Shown here piece after piece: positions 52,870-63,925 of a stretch of DNA of 64,000 nucleotides. The notes beneath the pieces were generated by a model, which saw nothing but the letters and a program-made list of their open reading frames with translations, had not been told where the DNA came from and did not search any database. The DNA is taken from NCBI GenBank assembly GCA_023376005.1, contig CM042145.1, forward strand, positions 19,636,907 to 19,700,906. The letters are read 5' to 3'. The translations under genes and the position numbers were made by a program. Every line of letters starts with the position of its first letter. Position 1 is the first letter of the stretch. Source of the stretch: Doryteuthis pealeii (lineage: Eukaryota; Mollusca; Cephalopoda; Myopsida; Loliginidae).

Positions 52870-53040
52870 TTTTGAGATGAGGCTGGATAATTTGTATTAT
52901 TTTGAACTATTGACGCTCATCTTTATTGTTATCTTGTATTTCGGCGATTGCCTCAGGCCTTCTTCAGGGATTTCTTGTCGGACTTGTTGTGCAGATAACA
53001 ATAAAGAGGAAATAGTCCAAATAATCCAAAATAAATTATC
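52870..53040. mobile_element. SINE-D fragments (copy A)
   Basis: GCCTTCTTCAGGGATTTCTT (minus) and GTGCAGATAACAATAAAGAG (plus), as at 60250-60425. Confidence 0.6.
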
Positions 53041-53770
53041 TTAATTTTTAAAACCTTTACTGAAGATAATCACACATTAACTCATAAAAACAATCATGAA
53101 TCATTGAAAAGTTGCAAAACAGCAGCAGAAATTTTGTGGAAATAGTATTTCAACTGTACATACTTTGTTAGGGCTAAGATTTAGAACATTTTTTTATAAT
53201 AGTAAATCATTTGACGATGATAGCTCTGACTTTAGGGGGTGGTAAAAAAAAAAATTAAAAAAAAATCTATCTCATTAGTCAAATATTGATTATCCCTATA
53301 TTTTAATATTCATAATTAAATCAAAGATTCCATTTCACAGACATGTAGAGTCACAAATCTACAATGGCTATTGTTATTTGTTGGACCATTTCAAAATGGA
53401 GGCTGAAGGTACTCTTAAATTTAAAAAAAAAAAAAACACTTGCAAATAATCAATATTTGACTAAGAGACAAGAATAGATAAAATCATCTTTTATTAATGT
53501 TTCCATCAAAACTGACAATGTTCAAAATTTTTCCATATTTATAAGCATAAAAAAAAATGTCTGTATCTGTCTCCTTAGTCAATATAGATTATCCTCCTTA
53601 GTATGTTTTTTTCAGACTTACGTCCATCTACTCTCTCTCGTTCTTGTTATATTTATTCCTCATCCTTATGTCCCTTTAATTTAGGCTCATTAGTTTCAAC
53701 TTAATTCACAATTTGGGTTAGCTTGCTAATGGCACTATCTTAGCAATACAGAGTAAACCATATGTTTTAA
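53040..53770. other. AT-rich, nothing recognised (copy A; also 60425-61180)
   Basis: A partial internal repeat: CTCATTAGTCAAATATTGAT and CTCCTTAGTCAATATAGATT, with an inverted relative AATCAATATTTGACTAAGAG. Confidence 0.4.
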
Positions 53771-53774
53771 AGTA

Positions 53775-54075
53775 CAGGGGATTTAAAAAAAAAAAAAAAA
53801 AAGGTTAACCACCCTTATTGGGGTACTTTTATGATATTATTTTCAAATAATCTCCCACATGTTCACTCCCTGTCAACCACATTATTGAATCTCCAGGTGA
53901 TTAAAAAGATGTTAATATTTATATGAGAGTAATTTTTAGAAAAGCAGAACTGATATTATGGAGACCACCTGGGAAAGATTTCATTAACGTGTTGAAGGAA
54001 CGGTGAACAGGTGGAGACTTTAAAATCATAAGATCACAAAAGACTCCATAGAAATGTTAACGGTTTTTTTCTTTT
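53775..54075. mobile_element. TACAGGGTG-type MITE, partial (copy A)
   Basis: GTACAGGGGATTTAAAAAAA, ATCTCCCACATGTTCACTCC and inner inverted text GAACAGGTGGAGACTTTAAA. The copy B version (61181) keeps TACAGGGTGATTTAAAAAG. Confidence 0.55.
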
Positions 54076-54399
54076 TTTTTTTCTGTGTATTTTTTGATTT
54101 CTAGTAAATGACATCATAGATTTAATTAATTCTGATGTTTCTAACATTTTATTTTCTTCACTGTAAAAAGTTCTTTAAAACGTTATAAGGCATTCAATGC
54201 TGTCATTCAGGCTTGAAAGATTTTCTTAAATATTTTTGAATATTTGAGTACTTACGAGTTTACTTCTTGACCATTTTAGATTTGATTATATTAAGCTTAA
54301 AAAAAAAAAAAAAAAAAAAAAAACTCTTCTAAATAGTTTTCCATAAATTTAATTAAGAATAACTAAGTTAATAAGTTAAAAGGTATCATTACTTTTCCT

Positions 54400-54605
54400 C
54401 GTAAATTCCTCATAAAATAAACTGAACCCTCATTTATGTCGTGTTTTGCAATAAATGTTTTATTTTTCTTGCACCCGTTATTTTACAATACTAATATATT
54501 TTCTTTATTCTTTAGAAATAAAGAAAATATAAAACATTTATTGCAAAAACACGGACATAAAATGAGGGTTCAGTTTATTTTTATGGTAGGAATTTACGAG
54601 GAAAT
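54400..54605. repeat. Foldback element (copy A)
   Basis: TAAACTGAACCCTCATTTAT ... TTGCAATAAATGTTTTAT pairs with ATAAAACATTTATTGCAA ... AATGAGGGTTCAGTTTAT. Copy B at 61825-62030. Confidence 0.85.
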
Positions 54606-54697
54606 AGTTAAGGATTACCAAGTTTAAAATATTTAATGTTAATGTTTATTTACTGTATAAATAATGTTTCAAATAACACTTAAAATAAAAATAATAA

Positions 54698-55025
54698 TAC
54701 AGGGTGATTTAAAAAGAAAAAAAAAGGTTAACACCTTTATAGGAATACTCTAGAATATAATTTCAAAACAATCTTCACATGTTTTATCATCTTGCAAGCT
54801 CATCTCATTCTTTGGAATCTTCCAAGTTGATTAAAAAAAAATGTAAGTATTTCTATGGGAGTATCTTTATTAGAAAAAGCAGAAAGTGGATATTACAATG
54901 AGATCACCCGGGGAAGAGTCCATAAAGTTGTTGACAGGGATACGTGACAGGATGAGATTTAAAAAAAAAATGTTAACATTTTGAGATTTGCTGTATATAA
55001 TATAATGATTTTAAACACCTGTATT
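54698..55025. mobile_element. TACAGGGTG-type MITE (copy A)
   Basis: TACAGGGTGATTTAAAAAG at the left and TTTTAAACACCTGTA at the right, with TA borders like Tc1/mariner elements. Inner arms ATCTTCACATGTTTTATC and GGATGAGATTT are loosely paired. Confidence 0.65.
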
Positions 55026-55194
55026 ATTTTGACCCCCCCCCCCTCCTGCAATCAAGAATCCAACGCGTGAACCAACTTTTTGTAATGGAAAACACAATAA
55101 AGCAAGCAAACTGAATATAGAGGAAAGCCATCAAACCATTATCTGACTTTGGTGTTTGTGTGTTATGTGTATATATATAGTAATATATATATAT

Positions 55195-55480
55195 ATTAGA
55201 TAGATAAAAGGATATGAAAACAGACAATGCTGTTAAATGAAACATTTTATATCCATATTCCATAGCTATCCATTGAACAATATTTCGATTTATACAATCA
55301 TTCATCAGAGCTTGTTTTACCAGATCTCTCGAGAGAGAGGCTGAAAAATAATTTGAATTCAAAACGGAAAACATGATGTTCCAAAAAGATAAATCAAAAT
55401 TTGTTCAATATTAGCTATGAATATGATATAAATATTTACATTTTAACAGCATTGTGTGTTTTCATATCCTTTATCTATAC
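55195..55480 (-). repeat. Hammerhead-bearing inverted repeat, degenerate (copy A)
   Basis: AGGATATGAAAACAGACAAT pairs with ATTGTGTGTTTTCATATCCT. The minus-strand core has CTGATGA (55318-55312), two extra bases, a GATT/AATC stem II and GAAA (55296-55293), but stem III and the cleavage site are altered relative to 62686-62732. Confidence 0.6.
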
Positions 55481-55859
55481 TTATACTGTGGATTCATTTC
55501 CTACTGTTTACTTTATATATATATATATAATTATATATATATACTTAAGACAATTTTTAAACTATTTCTATGTATTTTTAATACAATTTTAAGTTATAGA
55601 TTCTTTGTTTTTCCTCTTAAGGCAAAATGAGGAAGGACTAAGAATGTATCAGCCATATTATATTTATCTGATCCTTTTTAGGTACATATTGCCATATAAA
55701 AAAAATTGGGAGAAGTATTTTCCTAGGAGCATTAAAAAAACGGCCAAAATCCTGATGAAGTAATTTCATGCAATAATAATTTACAAAAATCTATGTTTCA
55801 ATGGTCTTTCCAAAATTTGCAAGGGAGATACTCAAATGGCTTAATCTGTAGATTTATAT

Positions 55860-56060
55860 ATATATATAGTTAAAAATCAGTACTATATAACTTTACAGTA
55901 AATATATATACTATAATATATAATATATATATATAGTATATAATCAGTACAAGATTGTCCATGATGTTAATAATAAAAGCTAAACCTTTTATTTGTTCAT
56001 TATTTATATATATATATATATCTATATATATTATATATATATATATAATATGATATTTAG
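55860..56060. repeat. TA-rich microsatellites
   Basis: Several (TA)n runs with short interruptions; shorter and longer versions occur at 63285-63425. Confidence 0.85.
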
Positions 56061-56293
56061 TATCTTCTAGTACCCAAACGATACCTTGAAGCCATTACCA
56101 AATGATACTTTATCCCCCCTCCCCATACCAGCTGTAGCACAGCTTATTGGTGCAGAGATATCTCAGAGGGTAAAAGGAAAAAATCTACAGATAAGCAATT
56201 CTAAAGGCTTCTTTTTTGGGGTGGGTGGGTGGGTCTTTATTCAACATAAATAAATGTTTATCATTCTAATTAAGAATATGATTAATCAATTTG

Positions 56294-56592
56294 GGCCAGT
56301 TTTAGCCTCATCAGTAGAGCCTTGACTAGGACCACAGGTTGTGTTCAATTACCGGCCTCGTCAACTCAGGTATGAGTAACCGGGATCTGTGTTGTAAAGT
56401 NNNNNNNNNNNNNNNNNNNNNNNNNNNNNNNNNNNNNNNNNNNNNNNNNNNNNNNNNNNNNNNNNNNNNNNNNNNNNNNNNNNNNNNNNNNNNNNNNNNN
56501 CTAAAAAATCTCCGTCGGTCTTTAGTGCTAGTTGAAAAGGGGGATAGGACACCCTCGCTGTCTGGCTGATACCGACATTAGGCTGCCCTGAC
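56294..56592 (+). mobile_element. SINE-A at the duplication junction, containing the N gap
   Basis: The left part (to 56400, ending GTTGTAAAGT) and the right part (from 56501, AAAAAATCTCCGTCGGTC) match SINE-A on either side of about 40 missing body bases. The left part has several single-base losses. Its left flank matches that of SINE 63692 and its right flank that of SINE 48100. Confidence 0.85.
56401..56500. other. Assembly gap of 100 N
   Basis: Exactly 100 N, a conventional gap of unknown length. Confidence 0.98.
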
Positions 56593-56739
56593 GACTTTAA
56601 TTTTTTTTTTTATATGCAGATCTGTTATAAATACTGGGATCAATTATTAAGTTTCTTTTTAAATCAGTTACAAACTTGATCCTATATTTTTATAACTATT
56701 TCTGATTTGTGTTCAAGCCATAGAGCGTATGTGGTTGTC

Positions 56740-57420
56740 ATATTATTTTAGTTGGTGCACTGACACATTGCTTCATTGCTTCATTGTGTGTGATTTGAAG
56801 GCTGTACAGATAAATGAGCTCCATAGTCTAATTCAGGAACTTATACTTTATGAGTTCAAACTGGACTATAATACCACTGAAGAAATTTTACTTAGGTTTC
56901 AAGAACCTTGATCAGGTAGGTCTATAACTGTGGATTCCAAGTCTGTGCTCTGAGCCATAGAAGCAAATCCAGCAAGTGGCATCATCTTCACAACCTTGGT
57001 AATATGAAACTGCCAAATTGTCTCATATTACCAAAATATTGGGAAAACTTTTGACTCACCCTTATAGATAACATTGATCCAGATATGATTGCTCAGCATG
57101 TTGGTTATTTGTAGGATGAAATGGAATGCTTACCAAAATTATTGGAAAACTTAGGAGTTCAAACTGGGACTATAATGCAGTGAAAACAACTAAAAACATT
57201 TGTTTTTTTCAAAAAGGTGAAGGCACAGTAAACCAGTTACAAGAACCTTGATGATGAGGCAAGCCTTAAAAATGTGAATTTCAAACCGTAGAGGCAAATC
57301 TGATGAGTAGTATTCTGCATCTCATAGTCCAGTATGGTTTGTCACACTCATGATGTTGGCAAAAAACCTCTAGAGCTGCTCAAATTGTGTCTCACTTTAC
57401 CAAAATATGACAAAATCTTT
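56740..57420 (+). pseudogene. Mariner N-terminal fragments (copy B)
   Basis: A frame from 56729 reads DLKAVQINELHSLIQELILY then EFKLDYNTTEEILLRFQEP and stop. RSITVDSKSVL and AIEANPASG follow. This suits the HTH region of mariner/SETMAR-type transposases. Multiple stops and no catalytic domain. Confidence 0.6.
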
Positions 57421-57780
57421 GACCCACCCTAATCTATGTCCCAACCCTATTGCCCTTATGGCAAACCCCAACCCTTCTTATTATATATGTGCTAGAAGGC
57501 AGTGGCTGAGGGTCTTAGTGTCCTGGGTATGACGTTAAACTGCATCTAATGGTGAAGTTCCAATTTTGGAGCTCTGGGGAGTGTGGAGTACCCCTTCATC
57601 ACCATTACTCCTAGGTCCACTCTGACCTGGAGTGGTAGTATTTGTTAGGGTCCTATCTATGGGTTAAATAGAAAAAATTGAGTTTAACAAAAAAATTGAA
57701 TACCCATCAAAAACGCTTTCGGCATAAAATGACCCAACAGTGGTTAGCATGCTGTAAAATCCAACCAATCCTAATCTATG
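57420..57780 (+). mobile_element. SINE-C (copy B), best preserved
   Basis: CCCAACCCTATTGCCCTTAT, GAAGGCAGTGGCTGAGGGTC, GACGTTAAACTGCATCTAAT, CCTGGAGTGGTAGTATTTGT; tail AAAAACGCTTTCGGCATAAA, TGACCCAACAGTGGTTAGCA, TGCTGTAAAATCC. Confidence 0.85.
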
Positions 57781-58014
57781 TAATTTATCAATATGAAAAT
57801 CACCATCGAGGAGAACAGGTAATTAATAATATTCAATTAAGAAAGAAAGAATTGGAAATTAAGAGTTTTAGTTTTTACCTAGAGATTTTCTGGTTCAGAA
57901 ATATTTAAAAATTTACTAAATTAAACAATTCATATGTAACAGTCTAATAAAAATATCTAATGTGCAGTTCTAGATTAAAATAAAATAATTAAATAAATTC
58001 AATTTCTCTTAATT

Positions 58015-58215
58015 TTTGAGATGAGGCTTGATAATTTTTATTATTTAGATTATTTGAACTATTGTCCTCGTCTTTATTGTTATCTACACAACATTTCAGC
58101 CAATGTGCCTTCCGGCCTTCTTCAGCTATTTCTTATTGGACTTGGGAACCTCCTACTCAAACGTTGTGCATATAACAATAGTTGGAATAATCCAAATAAT
58201 AAAAATAAAATCAAG
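58015..58215. mobile_element. SINE-D fragments (copy B)
   Basis: Same arrangement as 50150-50350. Confidence 0.6.
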
Positions 58216-58439
58216 TTGGTATAATTAAGATGCTAATTAAAAAAAAAAAAAAAAAAAAAAAAAATTCTTTTAAAGTTACAGAAGTTTGTTGCTAGATAAT
58301 TTTTCTTTAAGTTTGGTGATGAAGATATTGAGAAGATTGTATAGATTTCTTTTTAGGTTAATCTCTCTCTCTCTCTCACACAGAGAAACAAAATGTACAA
58401 GTAAGGCCAAAAATAGCTTCAATTGATGTTTATAAACAT

Positions 58440-58705
58440 CAATTGTTCATTTATGTTCTCTCATACCCCCCCTTCATCCTTACCCTCCTTTCTTTCTTTC
58501 TTTCTACTCCCCTCCTCGTTCCTCCTTTCTTTCTTCATGTTTCAGCTGGTGTGTTCTTGACCTTCCTCGGGCATAGTTTGTTGGTGGGGTTGGATGACCG
58601 GATGACCAATTGCTCCTGTCCATACAAAGCTTTGATGCTTAAACCTAGTACTAGGCCGCCTGAAGAAGGCCAAAGAGTGCAGTGGCTGAAATGGTTAAGA
58701 TAATA
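58440..58705 (+). repeat. CT-rich block and SINE-D-like tail (copy B)
   Basis: One TTGTTCATTTATGTTCTCTC block instead of the two in copy A, then CCTGAAGAAGGCCAAAGAGT and AGTGGCTGAAATGG. Confidence 0.5.
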
Positions 58706-59084
58706 AAAAAAACAAAACAAACAATATTTGCCACTCAAATCAATGACAAGGACTCATTTCAAGTAATATCTTTAAGCAGTAAAGAACTTCATTGCAATAG
58801 GTTCAACATTCTTCTTCTTAAGTGCCAACAATCTCAAGGGATGAGATATATATATATATATATATTTTTAAAAAAAATCTTCAAATAAAAAAAAAAAAAT
58901 CATATAGCCAGAAAAAAATTTTCTGGTTATATAATTTTTTTTTTTTTTGAAGATCCCTGTATTTTGTAAAAACCCGTCTGATGAGGCTAGACCTCAACAA
59001 ATTTCTTTGAGTTTCTGGTTGAAATAAAAATTATAACGGGATGACGGTTAGTTAAGTTTTTCTTTCTTTGTAAGTTACATATAT

Positions 59085-59290
59085 ATATTTATTTATTATA
59101 GTGTAACATACATTTAAGGTAATTGTTACCATTAGTTTCCAAATAACATGTTTGCCACTTTTTGTCAAGACAATGAACCTGTTAAATCTTAACAGGCGCG
59201 TTGACGAAAAGTGGCTAACATGCTGCTTGGAAACCAATGGTAATAATTGCCCCTTAAATATATTGTACACTATAATGAATGAATAAATAC
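59085..59290. repeat. Foldback element (copy B)
   Basis: As 51260-51475, with nearly identical arms. Confidence 0.8.
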
Positions 59291-59324
59291 AGCTCTTACA
59301 TCCATAATCGAGCTAGAAAAAGAC

Positions 59325-59369
<45 letters not shown>

Positions 59370-59809
59370 ATTTGATAATCTCAACTGGTCTCCAGATCTT
59401 TGCTAACAATGCTCAACAGAAAAAGTTTGTTTTGTTCACTATATATGTATTTCACATTTTCATCTCGGGCTAATTGAAAATCTCAACCTAATCTCCAGAT
59501 TTTAAAAATTTTTTCCAGATCTTTGCTGACAATGCTCAACAGAAAAAAGTTTTTGTTCACTTTGTTTCATTTACTTTCAAACAAGTATTTTTTTTAAAAA
59601 TTTTTTCGTTTCAAATTTTTTTTCATCAGATTTTTAAAAGATGAGTCATCTTATTCAAATTACACACTCATCAACATGTGAAGTTTGATCCCAAAGCACA
59701 AATATTGGACATTTTGAATTAAGCTTACTGAGGATTTCCTAATAAAGGAAATTATACTTTGTTTATAGACCCCATATAGCTGGGAGAAGAGGAGGTATAA
59801 GATATTTGA

Positions 59810-60170
59810 TTTCTCAGTTAAAATAGGTTTAAGAAAGAAGAAAAAAAAATTCTCAGTTAAAATAAGTTTAAGAAAGAAGAAGAAAACAAATTTCTCAGTT
59901 AAAATAGGTTTAAGAAAGAAGAAAACAAATTCTCAGTTAAAATAGGTTAAGAAAGAAGAAGAAAACAAATTTCTCAGTTAAAATAAGTTTAAGAAAAGAA
60001 GAAGAAAACAAATTTCTCAGTTAAAAAGGTTTAAGAAAGAAGAAGAAAAACAAATTTCTCAGTTAAAATAGGTTTAAGAAAGAAGAAGAAAACAATTTCT
60101 CAGAAAACAATTTCTAGTTTAAGAAAGAAGAAAAACAAATTTCTCAGTTAAAATAAGTTTAAGAAAGAAA
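59810..60170 (+). repeat. About 42-base minisatellite, short allele (copy B)
   Basis: Same unit as 52010-52795 but only about 8-9 units. Confidence 0.9.
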
Positions 60171-60249
60171 GACCCCCCCCCCCCCTAAAAAAAAAAAACC
60201 CACTTCACATTTGAATGTGTGTTATCTGAATAAATGATCTTACTATTTC

Positions 60250-60425
60250 TCTGAATTTTTGAGATGAGGCTTGATAATTTGTATTATTTGAACTATTGAC
60301 CTCATCTTTATTGTTATCTGCACAACGTTTCGGCCGATGTGCCCTCAGGCCTTCTTCAGGGATTTCTTGTCGGACTTGTTGTGCAGATAACAATAAAGAG
60401 GACAATAGTCCAAATAATCCAAAAT
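60250..60425. mobile_element. SINE-D fragments (copy B)
   Basis: CAACGTTTCGGCCGATGTGC and GGCCTTCTTCAGGGATTTCT on the minus strand; GTTGTGCAGATAACAATAAA on the plus strand. The minus core reads CTGAAGAAGGCC...GGCCGAAACG. Confidence 0.65.
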
Positions 60426-61180
60426 AAATTATCTTAATTTTTAAAAACCTTTACCTGAAGATAATCCACATTAAACTCATAAAAACAATCATGAATCATT
60501 GAAAAAGTTGCAACACAGCAGCAGAAATTTTGTGGAAATAGTATATTCAAACTGTACATACTTTGTTAGGGCTACGATTTAGAACATTTTTTATAATAGT
60601 AAATCATTTGACGATGATAGCTCTGACTTTAGGGGGTAGTAAAAAAAAAAAAAAAAAAAATTTAAAAAAATCTATCTCATTAGTCAAATATTGATTATCC
60701 CTATATTTAATATTCATAATTAATCAAGATTCCATTTCACAGACATGTAGAGTCACAAATCTACAATGGCTATTGTTATTTGTTGGACCATTTCAAAAAT
60801 AGAGGCTGAAGGTACTCCTTAAAAAAAAAAAAAAAAAAAAAAAAAACACTTGCAAATAATCAAATATTTGACTAAGAGACAAGATAGATAAAATCATCTT
60901 TTATTAATGTTTCCATCAAAACTGACAATGTTCAAAATATTTTCCATATTTATAAAGCATAAAAAAATGTCTGTATGTCTCATTAGTCAAATATAGATTA
61001 TCCCTTAGTATGTTTTTTCAGACTTACCTCCATCCTCTCTCTCTCGTTCTTGTTATATTTATTCCTCATCCTTATGTCCCCTTTATTTAGGCTCATTAGT
61101 TTCAACTTAATTCACAATTTGGGTTAGCTTGCTAATGGCACTATCTTTAGCAATACAGAGTAAACCATATGTTTTAAAGT

Positions 61181-61490
61181 ACAGGGTGATTTAAAAAGAA
61201 AAAAAAAAGGTTAACACCTTTATTGGAGTACCTTTATGATATTATTTCAAATAATCTCCACATGTTCACCATCCCTGTCAACACATTATTGGAATCTCCC
61301 ACAGGTGATTAAAAAGAATGTTAACATTTATATGAGAGATCTTTATTAGAAAAGCAGAACTGATATTATGGAGACCACCTGGGAAAGATTTCATTAACGT
61401 GTTGACAGGGACGGTGAACAGGTGGAGACTTTAAAATCATAAGATCACAAAAGAACTCCCATAAAAATGTTAACGTTTTTTTCTTTTTTT
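61181..61490. mobile_element. TACAGGGTG-type MITE, partial (copy B)
   Basis: TACAGGGTGATTTAAAAAG start, inner arms CATGTTCACCATCCCTGTCA and TGACAGGGACGGTGAACAGG. The right terminus is not found. Confidence 0.65.
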
Positions 61491-61824
61491 TTTCTGTGTA
61501 TTTTTCTGATTTCCTAGTAAATGACATCATAGATTTGGTTAATTCTGAATGTTTCTAACATTTTATTTTCTTCACTGTAAAAAGTTCCTTTAAAACGTTA
61601 TAAGGGATTCAATGCTGTCATTCAGGCTTGAAAGATTTTCTTAAAAAAGAAAGCATTTTTGAATATTTGGGTACTTACGAGTTACTTCCCTTGACCATTT
61701 ATAGATTTGATTATATTAAGCTTAAAAAAAAACAAAAAACAAAAAACTCTTCTAAAATAGTTTTCCATAAATTTAATTAATAACTAAGTTAATAAGTTAA
61801 AGGTAATCATTAACTTTTTCCTCG

Positions 61825-62030
61825 TAAATTCCTACCATAAAATAAACTGAACCCTCATTTTATGTCCGTGTTTTTGCAATAAATGTTTTATTTTTCTTGC
61901 ACCCGTTATTTTACAATACTAAATATATTTTCTTTATTCTTTAACAAATAAAGAAAATATAAAACATTTATTGCAAAAACACGGACTTAAAATGAGGGTT
62001 CAGTTTATTTTATGGTAGGAATTTACGAGG
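61825..62030. repeat. Foldback element (copy B)
   Basis: AAACTGAACCCTCATTTTAT and TTTGCAATAAATGTTTTATT pair with their reverses to 62030. Confidence 0.85.
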
Positions 62031-62125
62031 AAATAGTTAAGGATTACCAAGTTAAAATATTTAATGTTAATGTTTATTTACTGTATAAATAATGTTTCAA
62101 ATAACACCTTAAAATAAAATAATAA

Positions 62126-62451
62126 TACAGGGTGATTTAAAAAGAAAAAAAAAAAGGTTAACACCTTAGGAATACCTCTAGAATATAATTTCAAAACAAT
62201 CTTCACATGTTTTATCATCCTTGTCAACTCATCTCATTCTTGGAATCTTCCACAGTTGATTAAAAAAAAAATGTAAGTATTTCTATGGGAGTATCTTTAT
62301 TAGAAAAAGCAGAAGTGATATTACAGAGATCACCCGAGGAAGAGTCCAATAAGTTGTTGACAGGGATAGTGAACAGGATGAGATTTAAAAAAAAATGTTA
62401 ACATTTCTGAGATTTGCTGTATATAATATAATGATTTTAAACACCCTGTAT
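62126..62451. mobile_element. TACAGGGTG-type MITE, complete (copy B)
   Basis: TACAGGGTGATTTAAAAAG at the left; GATTTTAAACACCCTGTA at the right. Terminal inverted repeats with TA borders suggest a Tc1/mariner-mobilised MITE of about 326 bases. Confidence 0.75.
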
Positions 62452-62572
62452 ATATTTTTGACCCCCCCTCCTGCATCAGAATCAAGCGTGAACCAACTTT
62501 TTGTAATGAAAACATACAATAAAGCAAGCAAACTGAATATAGAGGAAAGAATCAAACCATTATCTGACTTTG

Positions 62573-62618
<46 letters not shown>

Positions 62619-62624
62619 TAGATA

Positions 62625-62905
62625 GATAAAAGGATATGAAAACACACAATGCTGTTAAAATGAAAACATTTTATATCATATTCATAGCTAATATTGAACA
62701 ATATTTCGATTTATAAAATCATCATCAGAGCTTGTTTTTAAACTGGACTCATCGAGAGAGAGGCTGAAAATAATTTGAATTCAAAACGAAAACATTGATG
62801 TTCCAAAAAGATAAATCAAAATATTGTTCAATATTAGCTATGAATATGATATAAAATATTTTCATTTTAACAGCATTGTGTGTTTTCATATCCTTTTATC
62901 TATAC
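62625..62905 (-). repeat. Inverted-repeat element with well-formed hammerhead (copy B)
   Basis: The left arm (about 62632-62703, AAGGATATGAAAACACACAA to TAATATTGAACAATATT) pairs with the right arm (about 62823-62900) over about 70 bases. The hammerhead is formed by the left arm's inner end and part of the spacer, read on the minus strand. GT and TA microsatellites flank the element. Confidence 0.75.
62686..62732 (-). ncRNA. Hammerhead ribozyme-like motif 6
   Basis: Minus strand: stem I AGCT (62732-62729) with AGCT (62689-62686), CTGATGA (62728-62722), one extra U, stem II GATT/AATC (extendable by a U-A pair), GAAA (62707-62704), stem III ATATTG/CAATAT with a TT loop (six perfect pairs), cleavage after AUU at 62692-62690. 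All conserved core bases are present. The extra U before stem II is the one departure, also seen in motif 2. Confidence 0.65.
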
Positions 62906-62930
62906 TTATACCATCGGATTCATTTCCTTA

Positions 62931-62973
<43 letters not shown>

Positions 62974-63279
62974 TTACAGACATTTTTAAAACTTATTTCT
63001 TATGTTATTTTTAATACAATGTTTAAGTTGATAGATTCTTTGATTTTCCTCTTAAGGCAAAATGAGGAAGGCCTAAGAATGTATCAGCCAATATTATATT
63101 TATATGATCCTTTTAGGTACATATTGCCATATAAAAAAAATTGGAGAGATTTTTCCTAAGAGTATCTAAGAAGAATCGGCCAAAATCCTGATGAAGTAAT
63201 TTCCAGTGCAATAATAATTTACAAACTATGTTCATAGTCTTTCCAAATGTTTTGCAAGGGAGATAACTCAAATGCCTTA

Positions 63280-63311
<32 letters not shown>

Positions 63312-63402
63312 TCAGTAACTATATAACATTACAGTAAATATATATAATCAGTAAAGATTGTCCATATGTTAATAAATAAAAGCTAAACCTTTTATTTGTT
63401 CA

Positions 63403-63433
<31 letters not shown>

Positions 63434-63691
63434 GGTTATTTGGTGTCTCTAGTACCCAAAGGATACTTTGAAGCCATTATACCAATGATACTTATCCCCC
63501 CTCCCCAACACACTGTAGCACCAGCTTATGGTGCAGAGATCATCTCAAAGGGTAAATTTGGGCTCAAAGGGTTAAAAGGAAAAAATCTACAGGATAAGCA
63601 ATTCTAAAAGGCTTCTTTTTTTTGGGGGGGGGTCTTTTATCAACATAAGTAAAATGTTTATCATTCTAATTAAGAATATATTAATCATTTT

Positions 63692-63925
63692 AGGGCCAGT
63701 TTAGCTCAGTAGTAGAGCGTTAGACTAGGAACCACAAGGTTCTGTGTTCAATACCGGCCCTCGTCAACTCAGCGTATGAGTAACACAGGGATCTGTGTTG
63801 TAAAGTGAGGAGAGCTGGTGGTAGGTGTGGCACCTCGCCTCAGATGCCAAAACAATCTCCTTGGTCTAGTGCTAGTGAAAAGGGGATAGACTCCCTCGCT
63901 GTCTGGTTGTACAGACAACTTTAGG
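63692..63925 (+). mobile_element. SINE-A at the right boundary of the duplication
   Basis: GGGCCAGTTTAGCTCAGTAG head (one base lost), TTCAATACCGGCCCTCG, body, and tail GACAACTTTAGGCCATTAAT with unique sequence after it. Confidence 0.85.

Larger units (their letters stand above)
48331..56400. repeat. Tandem duplication, copy A
   Basis: Runs from the 3' end of SINE 48100 to the SINE at 56294. Gene-free: mariner fragments, SINE-C, SINE-D, foldbacks, a minisatellite and MITEs in the same order as in copy B. It has more small indels in its last part than copy B and carries an extra 48590-49000 block (poly-A-rich text plus the 47135 segment). Confidence 0.9.
56501..63790. repeat. Tandem duplication, copy B
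   Basis: Begins inside the SINE and repeats copy A's order through the SINE at 63692. Sequence identity looks high, with differences mostly in homopolymers and microsatellites and in minisatellite length. Confidence 0.9.
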
